Shown: piece after piece, positions 1-5,207 of the stretch | Position numbering within the stretch: the first letter of the stretch is position 1 | How the letters are laid out: the number at the start of each line of letters is the position of its first letter | Assembly: GCA_013154135.1 (NCBI GenBank) | Contig: JAADDB010000197.1 | Location: 1 to 6,246 of the forward strand | Origin: Chloroflexota bacterium | GTDB taxonomy: Bacteria > Chloroflexota > Anaerolineae > JAADDB01 | Direction of reading: 5' to 3' | DNA length: 6,246 nucleotides | Position numbers and translations under genes: made by a program | The notes under the pieces: generated by a model | What the model was told of the DNA's origin: nothing | The model's input: only the letters and a program-made list of their open reading frames with translations | Databases searched by the model: none

Positions 1-74
1 CCCGCCAACGCTGACCGGCCGACAAAACTCAGTTGCCCCTTACGGCTAGACGAACCTGTTCAGGAGGAATTTGG

Positions 75-97
75 CTTGCAGCCGGGGGTGCTGCAAG
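75..97. repeat. Perfect inverted repeat abutting the -35 box
   Basis: CTTGCAGC (75-82) and GCTGCAAG (90-97) are exact reverse complements separated by a 7-base G-rich spacer. The right arm ends one base before the TTGACA -35 box at 98. There is no T-tract, so it is not an intrinsic terminator for upstream transcription. The position suits a binding site for a dimeric regulator acting on the adjacent promoter, but which regulator is unknown. It could also be a chance palindrome. Confidence 0.5.
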
Positions 98-126
98 TTG
101 ACAAAGAAGGCCGATGGTCATATACT
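98..126 (+). promoter_or_regulatory. Near-consensus sigma70-type promoter
   Basis: A perfect TTGACA -35 box (98-103), a 17-base spacer and TATACT (121-126, five of six consensus bases) form an almost ideal housekeeping promoter. Transcription should start near 132-134, only a few bases before an AAAGGAGGG Shine-Dalgarno sequence at 136-144. The resulting RNA would reach the terminator ending near 233 after about 100 nt. On read-through it would also serve the SWIM gene at 365. Confidence 0.75.
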
Positions 127-149
127 ACAAGCACGAAAGGAGGGTACTG

Positions 150-200
150 TTGGGGACTCCACGTATCTTACCTGTACAAAGTAACATATTTGGGCCATAA
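150..200 (+). CDS. Candidate 16-residue leader peptide or small protein
   Basis: A TTG at 150-152 follows AAGGAGG (137-143) by 6 bases, which is ideal spacing, and opens a 16-codon frame ending at TAA (198-200). The predicted peptide is MGTPRILPVQSNIFGP, reading TTG as Met. It shows no membrane segment, and no run of identical codons as in amino-acid attenuators. The stop codon overlaps the first bases of the terminator stem, so a ribosome finishing this peptide would sit on the left arm of the hairpin. This geometry fits translation-controlled termination ahead of the SWIM gene. Alternatives are a free-standing micro-protein, or a small non-coding RNA whose purine-rich box is not used for translation. 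I recognise no homologue. Confidence 0.35.
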   Translation: MGTPRILPVQSNIFGP

Positions 201-233
201 AGGCACCACGCGTCCGCGTGTGTGCCTTTTTTT
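199..233 (+). terminator. Rho-independent terminator
   Basis: The left arm at 199-212 (AAAGGCACCACGCG) pairs with the right arm at 215-229, with a single bulged T at 221. The tip closes as a short loop around 212-215. Seven T residues (227-233) follow directly. The stem is long and GC-rich, so this should be an efficient intrinsic terminator. It ends the roughly 100-nt unit started by the promoter at 98-126 and lies 131 bases before the SWIM gene start, where it could act as an attenuator. Confidence 0.85.
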
Positions 234-364
234 ATACCTGACGCCGGCCCGCGACGCTCATCTTCGCCTGGACGTGGGAGAAGTACTCCGTAGCACCCGG
301 CCAGCGGATGCGTGAAAGGCAATCGGCCAAGAGAGGGCGGGAATTCCAGCAAAGGAGGCACTCT

Positions 365-622
365 ATGATGGATTCAGCCATGATCAGCAAGATCCAAAAG
401 GCCAAGCAATATGCCCAAGAACGAGATCGCATTCAGTTTGACACGTTTTCAGTCACTTTCCAGGGAAACCACAACACCTACACGGTGACGTATGACCACG
501 GCAATTGGTCCTGCACATGCCGCTTTTTCGCCCAACGTGGCATCTGCAGCCACACTATGGCCCTAGAACACATCCTCCAAAACATGATTGAACCCATTCG
601 ACTACCCGAAACCGTCGTCTAA
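365..622 (+). CDS. Small stand-alone SWIM zinc-finger protein
   Basis: The predicted protein has 85 residues. Its C-terminal half carries a SWIM-type zinc finger, CxC-x8-CxH: Cys50, Cys52, Cys61 and His63, in the context SCTCRFF...GICSHTMAL. SWIM domains are zinc-binding modules known for DNA or protein interaction, for example in bacterial SWI2/SNF2 ATPases and MuDR transposases. Here the finger is almost the whole protein, preceded by a basic, Gln-rich helix (residues 5-22) and a beta-like segment (23-48). The start is set by AAAGGAGG (351-358), 6 bases before ATG 365; a second ATG at 368 is also possible, while an upstream ATG at 308 lacks this support. No catalytic domain is visible, so its role is unknown; nucleic-acid or partner binding is inference. 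It may be co-transcribed with the leader unit upstream. No terminator with a T-tract follows. Confidence 0.85.
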   Translation: MMDSAMISKIQKAKQYAQERDRIQFDTFSVTFQGNHNTYTVTYDHGNWSCTCRFFAQRGICSHTMALEHILQNMIEPIRLPETVV

Positions 623-655
623 GTACGACGAGGGGACTAATTGACCGACTAACAG

Positions 656-678
656 CGTTCGCACCTTAGCCGCGAACG
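656..678. repeat. GC-rich stem-loop after the SWIM gene
   Basis: CGTTCGC (656-662) and GCGAACG (672-678) are perfect reverse complements around a 9-base loop. The stem is stable in RNA, but no T-tract follows, so it is not a canonical intrinsic terminator. It might stabilise the 3' end of the SWIM mRNA. Confidence 0.45.
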
Positions 679-701
679 GGGCAGGAGGGAGCGCAGACGA
701 T

Positions 702-742
702 ACCATCGGCATTGTCTCGATGTTGAGACAATCTGGCATGGT
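702..742. repeat. Extended inverted repeat upstream of the methyltransferase gene
   Basis: An inner perfect 8-bp repeat, ATTGTCTC (711-718) and GAGACAAT (725-732), surrounds a 6-base loop. It is nested inside an outer ACCAT (702-706) and ATGGT (738-742) pair, with an internal loop between the two. It lies 82 bases before the chosen methyltransferase start and has no T-tract. It could be an operator or an mRNA leader structure; the sequence alone does not decide. Confidence 0.45.
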
Positions 743-823
743 CTGGGGTCCACGGTCGATGGGCTACTTGTGCCCACCCGCATCGCACGCAAAACAGTTC
801 GCTCCGGGAAAGAAATCAACAAA

Positions 824-2269
824 ATGAGCCAGGCGGGACATCTTCCTCCCCTACATCCCCTCTTCCGCTATCGTCCCATCGTGGAGGATTGGGATGCGTT
901 TGTTGACGCGCTGACACGACCCCTCCCCCACACTGTATGGGCGCACCCCCAACGGATCACCCCCCAGGAACTGCAACACATCCTGGCCGAAGAGGGGATT
1001 CCGCTGACGCCCCTCCCGTGGCATCCCCGCGCGTTTCGCGCCCCTGCCAACACACGACCGGGACGAACGTGGGCCTACAAAGTCGGGCTCTTCCACATTC
1101 AGGAAGAAGTCTCCCTTCTCCCACCTTATGTCCTCGCCCCCGAACCCGGGGAACGGGTGCTGGACATGGCAGCAGCTCCGGGCAACAAAACCGCACACAT
1201 GGCCCTGGACATGGAAAACCGGGGCACGGTAGTGGCCAATGACGTGGATCCTTCCCGCATGCGAGCCCTCCGACACGTCATAGAACGACTAGGCGTGGCC
1301 AACGTGAGTACGCTCATCTACAACGGGAGCAACCTGCCCCCTCAGGTGGGGTCTTTCGACCGCGTCCTCGTAGATGCGCCCTGCTCATGCGAAGGGACCT
1401 CACGTAAAAACCCGGAAGTCCTCCGCACCTGCGGACTAACCGTCTCCCTGGAACACCAACGCCTCCAAATAGCTATGCTTCGCAAAGCCATCCTCCTGGC
1501 ACGTCCTGGAGGGCGCATCCTTTACGCCACTTGCACATATGCACCGGAGGAAAACGAAGTTGTAGTGGATGCAATACTACGCGAATTCGAAGGTCGTGTG
1601 CGCCTACTCCCTGTAGAAATCCCCGGACTCACCGCCTCGCCGGGGCTTACTGAATGGGCAGGTGTGACCTTCCACCCGGACATGCCCCTCACCCTACGGA
1701 TTTGGCCTCACCAACAGGACACAGGCGGCTTTTTCATTGCCCTGTTGGAAAAACAACCTCAAGGATGGCGTCGCCTGCCCCCCATGCCGCGGCCCATTCA
1801 AGACGTCTGGCCCCAACACGTGGTAGATCCCCGACCTTGGCTTACTTTCCTGCGGGAACGCTACGGCATTCCGCCCCATCGCTTCACAAACTACCTCTTT
1901 ATCCGCCGGAGCACGAAGACCCTGTACCTCGTTCCCAAGGACCACCGTCCGCCTACCACTCCCTCCCCCGACGCGGTAGGACTCGCCTTCCTCCACGTAA
2001 AAGCCCGTCCTCCCAAACTCACCACAGCGGGAGCGCTCATGTTCGGCCGTTGGGCCACACGCCACACCATTCCCCTCACCGCCCATCAGCGGGATGCATA
2101 CCTGGCCCGGCACACAGTAACCTTGGCGCCGGAACAGACGGCCTCGTGCACGCGCGGGGGGTTTGTCATCGTCACCTATCGGGGATTCCCGTTGGGCATG
2201 GGCATTTACCGGCCGGGGCCTCCCCCGCGCCTGGAAAGCGCTTTCCCCAAGGGATGGATGCGAGGCTGA
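824..2269 (+). CDS. RNA m5C methyltransferase, NOP2/Sun (RsmB/RsmF) family
   Basis: This is an S-adenosylmethionine-dependent enzyme that methylates cytosine C5 in RNA, most likely 16S rRNA. Counting from ATG 824 (481 residues), the SAM-binding motif LDMAAAPGNK is at 113-122, an acidic motif NDVDP at 139-143, and motif IV DAPCSCEGT at 184-192 with Cys187, the residue that assists product release. Motif VI is YATCTY with Cys237, the expected catalytic nucleophile. After the catalytic core (WPHQQDTGGFFIALLEK near 299-315) comes a C-terminal extension of about 165 residues ending GFVIVTYRGFPLGMGIYR...FPKGWMRG, which resembles the PUA-like RNA-binding tail of RsmF. That points to RsmF rather than RsmB, but the target base cannot be fixed, so no symbol is given. 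An in-frame GTG at 770 would add 18 basic residues; neither start has a good Shine-Dalgarno, and ATG 824 is preferred because the added segment looks unlike the family. It converges with purH. Confidence 0.9.
   Translation: MSQAGHLPPLHPLFRYRPIVEDWDAFVDALTRPLPHTVWAHPQRITPQELQHILAEEGIPLTPLPWHPRAFRAPANTRPGRTWAYKVGLFHIQEEVSLLPPYVLAPEPGERVLDMAAAPGNKTAHMALDMENRGTVVANDVDPSRMRALRHVIERLGVANVSTLIYNGSNLPPQVGSFDRVLVDAPCSCEGTSRKNPEVLRTCGLTVSLEHQRLQIAMLRKAILLARPGGRILYATCTYAPEENEVVVDAILREFEGRVRLLPVEIPGLTASPGLTEWAGVTFHPDMPLTLRIWPHQQDTGGFFIALLEKQPQGWRRLPPMPRPIQDVWPQHVVDPRPWLTFLRERYGIPPHRFTNYLFIRRSTKTLYLVPKDHRPPTTPSPDAVGLAFLHVKARPPKLTTAGALMFGRWATRHTIPLTAHQRDAYLARHTVTLAPEQTASCTRGGFVIVTYRGFPLGMGIYRPGPPPRLESAFPKGWMRG
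2233..2246. repeat. 14-bp palindrome at the 3' end of the methyltransferase gene
   Basis: GGAAAGCGCTTTCC is a perfect palindrome inside the last codons of the methyltransferase gene, 24 bases before its stop codon and close to the convergent junction with purH. The codons it covers (LESAF) precede the family's FPKGW tail, so coding constraint may explain it. As RNA it would give a 5-bp stem with a GCGC loop, which is weak as a terminator on either strand. Confidence 0.3.
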
Positions 2270-2274
2270 AGGGA

Positions 2275-3783
2275 TTAATGCCGGAAGTGGCGGACCCCTG
2301 TAAAGACCATGGCCATGCCTAACCGGTCGGCCGCGGCGATGACGTCCGCGTCCCTCTTGGAACCGCCCGGCTGGACGATGGCCGTCACGCCTGCGGACGC
2401 GGCCACCTCCACCCCGTCGGGGAAGGGGAAGAACGCGTCGGAGGCCAACACCGCGCCCTGGGCCCGCTGCCCGGCCTTCCACACAGCCATGCGCACCGCG
2501 TCCACCCGGCTCATCTGGCCGGCGCCGATGCCCACCGTCGCTCGTCCCTGGGCCAGGAGAATGGCATTGGATTTCACGTGTTTCACCGCCTGCCAAGCAA
2601 ACACCAACCCATTCCACTCCTCATCGGAAGGTGGACGTTCGGTGACCACCCGCCAGGCTGAGGGATCTTCGGGCAATCGGTCCGGCGTTTGGGCCAGCCA
2701 GCCGGCCACGGTGCTCCGCCACTGGAGCCTCGTCACGTCGGGGGATTGGGCCAGGAGAAGGCGCAAGTGTTTGGACTTCCGTTTCAAGAGCGCCAAGGCC
2801 TCCTCTTCGAAAGCGGGCGCCGCGATCACTTCGATGAATAGGTCGCGCATGGCCTCCGCGGTGGGGAGATCGAGAGGCCGGTTTACCGCGATGACCGAGC
2901 CGAACGCGGACACGGGGTCTGAAGCCAGGGCCTGTTGAAATGCCTCCGCGAGGGAAGGGGCGCTGGCCAAACCGCAAGGCGTGTTGTGCTTGATGATGGC
3001 CACGGTGGGGTCGGAGAAATCCTGGGCCGCCCTCCACGCGGCGTCCAAGTCCAACCAGTTGTTATAGGACATGGCCTTGCCGTGGAGCTGCTGAAAGGGC
3101 AGGGACGCGCCCAAAGGGAGGTAGAGTCCGGCCTCCTGGTGGGGGTTCTCCCCATAGCGCAGGGGAAACGCACGCGCCAGGAAGAGGGGTACACGGTCCT
3201 CCAAAGAGGGTTCAAGGGGTTCGGACAAATACGTGCTGATGGCCGCGTCGTACAGGGCCGTGTGTCGGAAGGCCTTCACAGCCAGTGTTCGCCGGTCGTC
3301 AAGGGAAAGAGTTCCTTCCCGCAACTTCTCCCCGACCCAGGCATAATCCGAGGGGTCGCATATCACCGTCACGTGGGCGAAGTTCTTTGCCGCAGCACGC
3401 AGCAAGGCCACCCCGCCGATGTCGATGTACTCCACAGCCTCTTCCAAAGTCACCCCGTCCTGCCGCACCGTCTCCTCAAAAGGGTACAAATTGACGACCA
3501 CCACATCGATGGGCTCGATCCCGTAGTGGGATAGTTCCCGCAAGTGCTCGGGGGTTCGCCGGGCGAGGATCCCCCCGTGAATGTGGGGATGCAGCGTTTT
3601 CACCCGGCCGTCCAAGATCTGGGGGAACCCCGTCAGGTCGGCCACGGGGATTACGGGAAGGCCGGCATCACGGAGGGTGCGAGCCGTTCCCCCGCTGGCC
3701 ACCAACGTGTAGCCGAGCTCGTGCAAGAGCCGGGCAAAGGGGACCAACCCTTCCTTATTGCTCACGGAAAGCAAAGCACGCAT
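2275..3783 (-). CDS. Bifunctional PurH: AICAR transformylase / IMP cyclohydrolase
   Basis: PurH performs the last two steps of de novo IMP synthesis in the cytoplasm: formylation of AICAR using 10-formyl-tetrahydrofolate, then ring closure to IMP. The 502-residue protein is complete. The N-terminal MGS-like cyclohydrolase domain (about 1-190) has SGGTAR at 30-35, RVKTLHP at 60-66, NLYPF at 98-102, DIGG at 121-124 and AAKN at 131-134. The C-terminal transformylase domain has LRYGENPHQ (208-216), SYNNWLDLDAAW (239-250), the catalytic Lys-His pair in IIKHNTPCG (263-271; Lys265, His266), DPVSAFG (289-295), VGIGAGQMSRVDAVRMA (417-433), SDAFFPFPDGVE (448-459) and the typical end FTGVRHFRH. The start at 3783 follows GGGGAGGTGGG a few bases upstream and matches the usual MRALLSVS beginning. 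The frame stays open upstream to 4110, but that part has no PurH character. At 502 residues it is slightly shorter than the roughly 529-residue E. coli enzyme. Confidence 0.97.
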   Translation of the reverse strand: MRALLSVSNKEGLVPFARLLHELGYTLVASGGTARTLRDAGLPVIPVADLTGFPQILDGRVKTLHPHIHGGILARRTPEHLRELSHYGIEPIDVVVVNLYPFEETVRQDGVTLEEAVEYIDIGGVALLRAAAKNFAHVTVICDPSDYAWVGEKLREGTLSLDDRRTLAVKAFRHTALYDAAISTYLSEPLEPSLEDRVPLFLARAFPLRYGENPHQEAGLYLPLGASLPFQQLHGKAMSYNNWLDLDAAWRAAQDFSDPTVAIIKHNTPCGLASAPSLAEAFQQALASDPVSAFGSVIAVNRPLDLPTAEAMRDLFIEVIAAPAFEEEALALLKRKSKHLRLLLAQSPDVTRLQWRSTVAGWLAQTPDRLPEDPSAWRVVTERPPSDEEWNGLVFAWQAVKHVKSNAILLAQGRATVGIGAGQMSRVDAVRMAVWKAGQRAQGAVLASDAFFPFPDGVEVAASAGVTAIVQPGGSKRDADVIAAADRLGMAMVFTGVRHFRH

Positions 3784-3810
3784 GTCCCACCTCCCCAAGG
3801 GAAGAATTGC

Positions 3811-3886
3811 CGGAGACGTATAAGGACCTGGAGGGAGTGACGCCATCGAGGACGCGGGGGCAGCCCGTGGCCGACGTCCGTCTCCG
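3811..3886 (-). promoter_or_regulatory. Possible structured 5' leader of purH mRNA
   Basis: On the purH strand, CGGAGACG (complement of 3879-3886) can pair perfectly over 8 bp with CGTCTCCG (complement of 3811-3818). This would close a 76-base GC-rich domain, within which further pairs such as GGACG with CGTCC near 3850-3879 compete. The domain ends 27 bases before the purH start. It may be regulatory. It lacks the conserved CCGCCUGGGC block of ZTP (pfl) riboswitches, which often precede purH, and matches no other riboswitch class I know. Confidence 0.3.
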
Positions 3887-3894
3887 CACCTCCA

Positions 3895-3923
3895 AGAGTA
3901 GGGGAAGGGGGACGATCCGTCAA
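3895..3923 (-). promoter_or_regulatory. Weak candidate promoter for purH
   Basis: On the minus strand a TTGACG -35 box (complement of 3918-3923) is followed after 17 bases by TACTCT (complement of 3895-3900). The -35 matches five of six consensus bases, but the -10 matches only three. Transcription would start near 3888, giving a leader of about 105 nt before the purH start. It is the best promoter candidate seen in the region on this strand. Confidence 0.35.
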
Positions 3924-3935
3924 ACGAAGAGAGAA

Positions 3936-3947
3936 GTTTTGCAAAAC
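3936..3947. repeat. 12-bp palindrome upstream of purH
   Basis: GTTTTGCAAAAC is a perfect palindrome 12 bases upstream of the candidate purH -35 box and about 118 bases upstream of the LacI-gene -35 box. It lies in a locally AT-richer patch of otherwise GC-rich DNA. Its centre is GC, not the CG typical of LacI-type operators, so it is unlikely to be a site for the neighbouring repressor. It could be a site for a purine or other regulator. Confidence 0.3.
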
Positions 3948-4064
3948 AGTAAGGGAGTAACGACTGACGATTAAAGGGATGGTCAAAGCGGGCAAGGAAG
4001 TGGGGACTTCGCCAGGCATGGACGGGGCCGCGGGGTGGGGCTAGCGGATCTTCATGGTCCCTGC

Positions 4065-4094
4065 TTGACACGCGAAGAAGCCCCGTGTTATACT
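4065..4094 (+). promoter_or_regulatory. Near-consensus promoter of the LacI-uxaE operon
   Basis: A perfect TTGACA -35 box (4065-4070), an 18-base spacer and TATACT (4089-4094) make a strong sigma70-type promoter. Transcription should begin near 4101. The only plausible downstream genes are the LacI-type repressor at 4170 and uxaE behind it. The operator at 4103-4118 lies directly over the expected start site, so the promoter is probably repressed by its own product. Confidence 0.8.
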
Positions 4095-4102
4095 CTCCTT
4101 GG

Positions 4103-4118
4103 TTGCACACGTGTGCAA
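4103..4118. promoter_or_regulatory. Primary LacI-type operator at the transcription start
   Basis: TTGCACACGTGTGCAA is a perfect 16-bp palindrome with the central CG typical of LacI-family operators; its GCAnACGTnTGC pattern parallels the PurR-type GCAAACGTTTGC. It covers roughly +3 to +18 of the predicted transcript, a position that blocks initiation. The gene immediately downstream encodes a LacI-family protein, so autoregulation is the natural inference. Its 12-bp core recurs exactly inside uxaE at 5505-5516. Confidence 0.8.
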
Positions 4119-4169
4119 AAAGAACGCCGGATGCACATCGCGCTCAGGAGCACCCGAAGGACAAGGAAC

Positions 4170-5207
4170 ATGGCCGTGGAAAAGACACTTCCAAAAGGAC
4201 AACGGGTCTCCATCAAGGACATCGCCCGAGCTGCCGGGGTATCCCACTCCACCGTCTCCCGAGCCCTGCGTAACAGCCCCCTGGTCAACGCGGAAACCGC
4301 GGCGTATATCCGACGGCTCGCCCAAGAGATGGGCTATACCCCCAACATCCTGGCCCAAAGCCTCGTCACCCAACGCACCTACACCATCGGCCTGGTCGTC
4401 ACCTCCATCGCGGACCCCTTTGTCGATGCCATCGTGGACGGGGTGGAAGCCCTGGCCACCCGGGAGGGGTACAGCGTGTTCCTCAGCTCCTCCCACGCGG
4501 ACCCAGGACGGGAGATCGCGGTGGTGGAAGCCTTCCACCGTCGGCGGGTGGATGGCGTGATTGTGTTGGCCTCCCGTGTGGGCAGCTTGTACACCGAACG
4601 CCTCCAAGAGCTGGGCGTGCCCATCGTCCTCATCAACAACCAAGCCGGTGGCGAATACGTCTACTCCGTCTCCGCGGACAACTTGGGAGGAGCTCGGGAG
4701 GCTGTCTGCCACTTGCTGGAATTAGGACACACCCGCATCGCGTACGTGGGATGTCACTTTCGCCCGCCCTCCAACCGGCACCGTCTAGAAGGATACCGCC
4801 AAGCCCTCAACCGGGCTGCCATCCCCTACGATCCCAACCTGGTCATACACCCGCGGGGCTTTTCCGACCTGGAAAATGGCCAACAGGCCCTCCCCCACCT
4901 CCTGGAAGCGGGCGCGACAGCGGTCTTCTGCTACAACGACCGGATGGCCATCGGGCTCATCAACGCGGCCCGGGATCATGGCCTCCGGGTCCCCGACGAT
5001 CTCAGCGTGATAGGATTCGACGACATTGAGATGAGCGCGTTCGTCACCCCCCGTCTGACCACCATCCATCAGCCCCGGTACGAGATGGGACGTCGGGCCA
5101 TGGCCATGCTTCTCGCCCTCCTGGCAGGCGAACAGGTCCAGGATGTGGTCCTGCCCACAGAACTGATCATCCGGGAATCCACAGCTCCCCCAAGGAGTGA
5201 ACCATGA
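4170..5207 (+). CDS. LacI-family transcriptional repressor, probable hexuronate operon regulator
   Basis: The 345-residue protein has the full LacI/PurR layout. A DNA-binding helix-turn-helix spans residues 13-60 (VSIKDIARAAGVSHSTVSRAL, then LVNAETAAYIRRLAQEMGYTPN), and the hinge helix is NILAQSLV at 59-66. A periplasmic-binding-protein-like effector domain follows from about 72, with TIGLVVTSIADPF (72-84), PIVLINN (151-157), Asp170, CYNDRMAIG (254-262), IGFDDIEMS (281-289) and TTIHQP (297-302). The effector is unknown; the following uxaE gene suggests a hexuronate such as galacturonate or tagaturonate (inference). ATG 4170 was chosen because AAGGA at 4157-4161 precedes it by 8 bases and the protein then starts close to the HTH as usual. 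An in-frame ATG at 4131 would add 13 basic residues and has no Shine-Dalgarno. The stop codon overlaps the uxaE start (ATGA), implying co-transcription and coupled translation. Confidence 0.93.
   Translation: MAVEKTLPKGQRVSIKDIARAAGVSHSTVSRALRNSPLVNAETAAYIRRLAQEMGYTPNILAQSLVTQRTYTIGLVVTSIADPFVDAIVDGVEALATREGYSVFLSSSHADPGREIAVVEAFHRRRVDGVIVLASRVGSLYTERLQELGVPIVLINNQAGGEYVYSVSADNLGGAREAVCHLLELGHTRIAYVGCHFRPPSNRHRLEGYRQALNRAAIPYDPNLVIHPRGFSDLENGQQALPHLLEAGATAVFCYNDRMAIGLINAARDHGLRVPDDLSVIGFDDIEMSAFVTPRLTTIHQPRYEMGRRAMAMLLALLAGEQVQDVVLPTELIIRESTAPPRSEP

Larger units (their letters stand above)
1..364. other. Gene-poor left flank upstream of the SWIM gene
   Basis: This stretch has no gene longer than a micro-ORF that I can support. 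Positions 1-74 show no recognisable protein, RNA or repeat. From 75 on there is an inverted repeat, a strong promoter, a 16-codon ORF candidate and an intrinsic terminator, each listed separately. Positions 234-350, between the terminator and the ribosome-binding site of the SWIM gene, hold no obvious promoter. One forward frame is open from the left edge to 315, but it runs through both the promoter and the terminator and resembles no protein I know, so I treat it as chance openness. Confidence 0.6.
3784..4169. other. Divergent intergenic region between purH and the LacI gene
   Basis: This 386-base non-coding region serves two divergent units. The half nearer purH holds its Shine-Dalgarno, an RNA leader with a long-range complementary pair, and a weak candidate promoter, all on the minus strand. 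The right end holds the strong promoter, operator and leader of the LacI-type repressor gene. From 3950 to 4064 I see no further conserved element. Long open frames crossing the region on both strands carry no recognisable protein. Confidence 0.7.

Noticed and set aside
104..130. GATGG motif reminiscent of a fluoride riboswitch
   Set aside because: Only a few bases match, they lie in the promoter spacer upstream of the expected transcript start, and the remaining conserved blocks are missing.
1..315. Forward frame open from the left edge to 315, as if the end of a gene
   Set aside because: It passes through a strong promoter and an intrinsic terminator, has no recognisable protein motif, and ends within non-coding sequence before the SWIM gene.
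770..823. GTG start extending the methyltransferase by 18 residues
   Set aside because: There is no Shine-Dalgarno before it and the added basic segment is unlike the family; kept only as an alternative start.
1694..2617. Long minus-strand open frame overlapping the methyltransferase and purH
   Set aside because: It is antisense to two well-recognised genes, consists of low-complexity Gly/Arg/Pro-rich sequence and has no known motif.
2309..2938. Long plus-strand open frame opposite purH
   Set aside because: It is a mirror of the GC-rich purH codons, has no motif and no ribosome-binding site, and purH is intact on the other strand.
3784..3950. ZTP (pfl) riboswitch before purH
   Set aside because: The conserved CCGCCUGGGC segment and the accompanying pseudoknot halves are not present on the purH strand.
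3784..4110. N-terminal extension of PurH by about 109 residues
   Set aside because: PurH proteins start at MRALLSVS, a Shine-Dalgarno precedes that ATG, and the extension covers the promoter and operator of the divergent operon.
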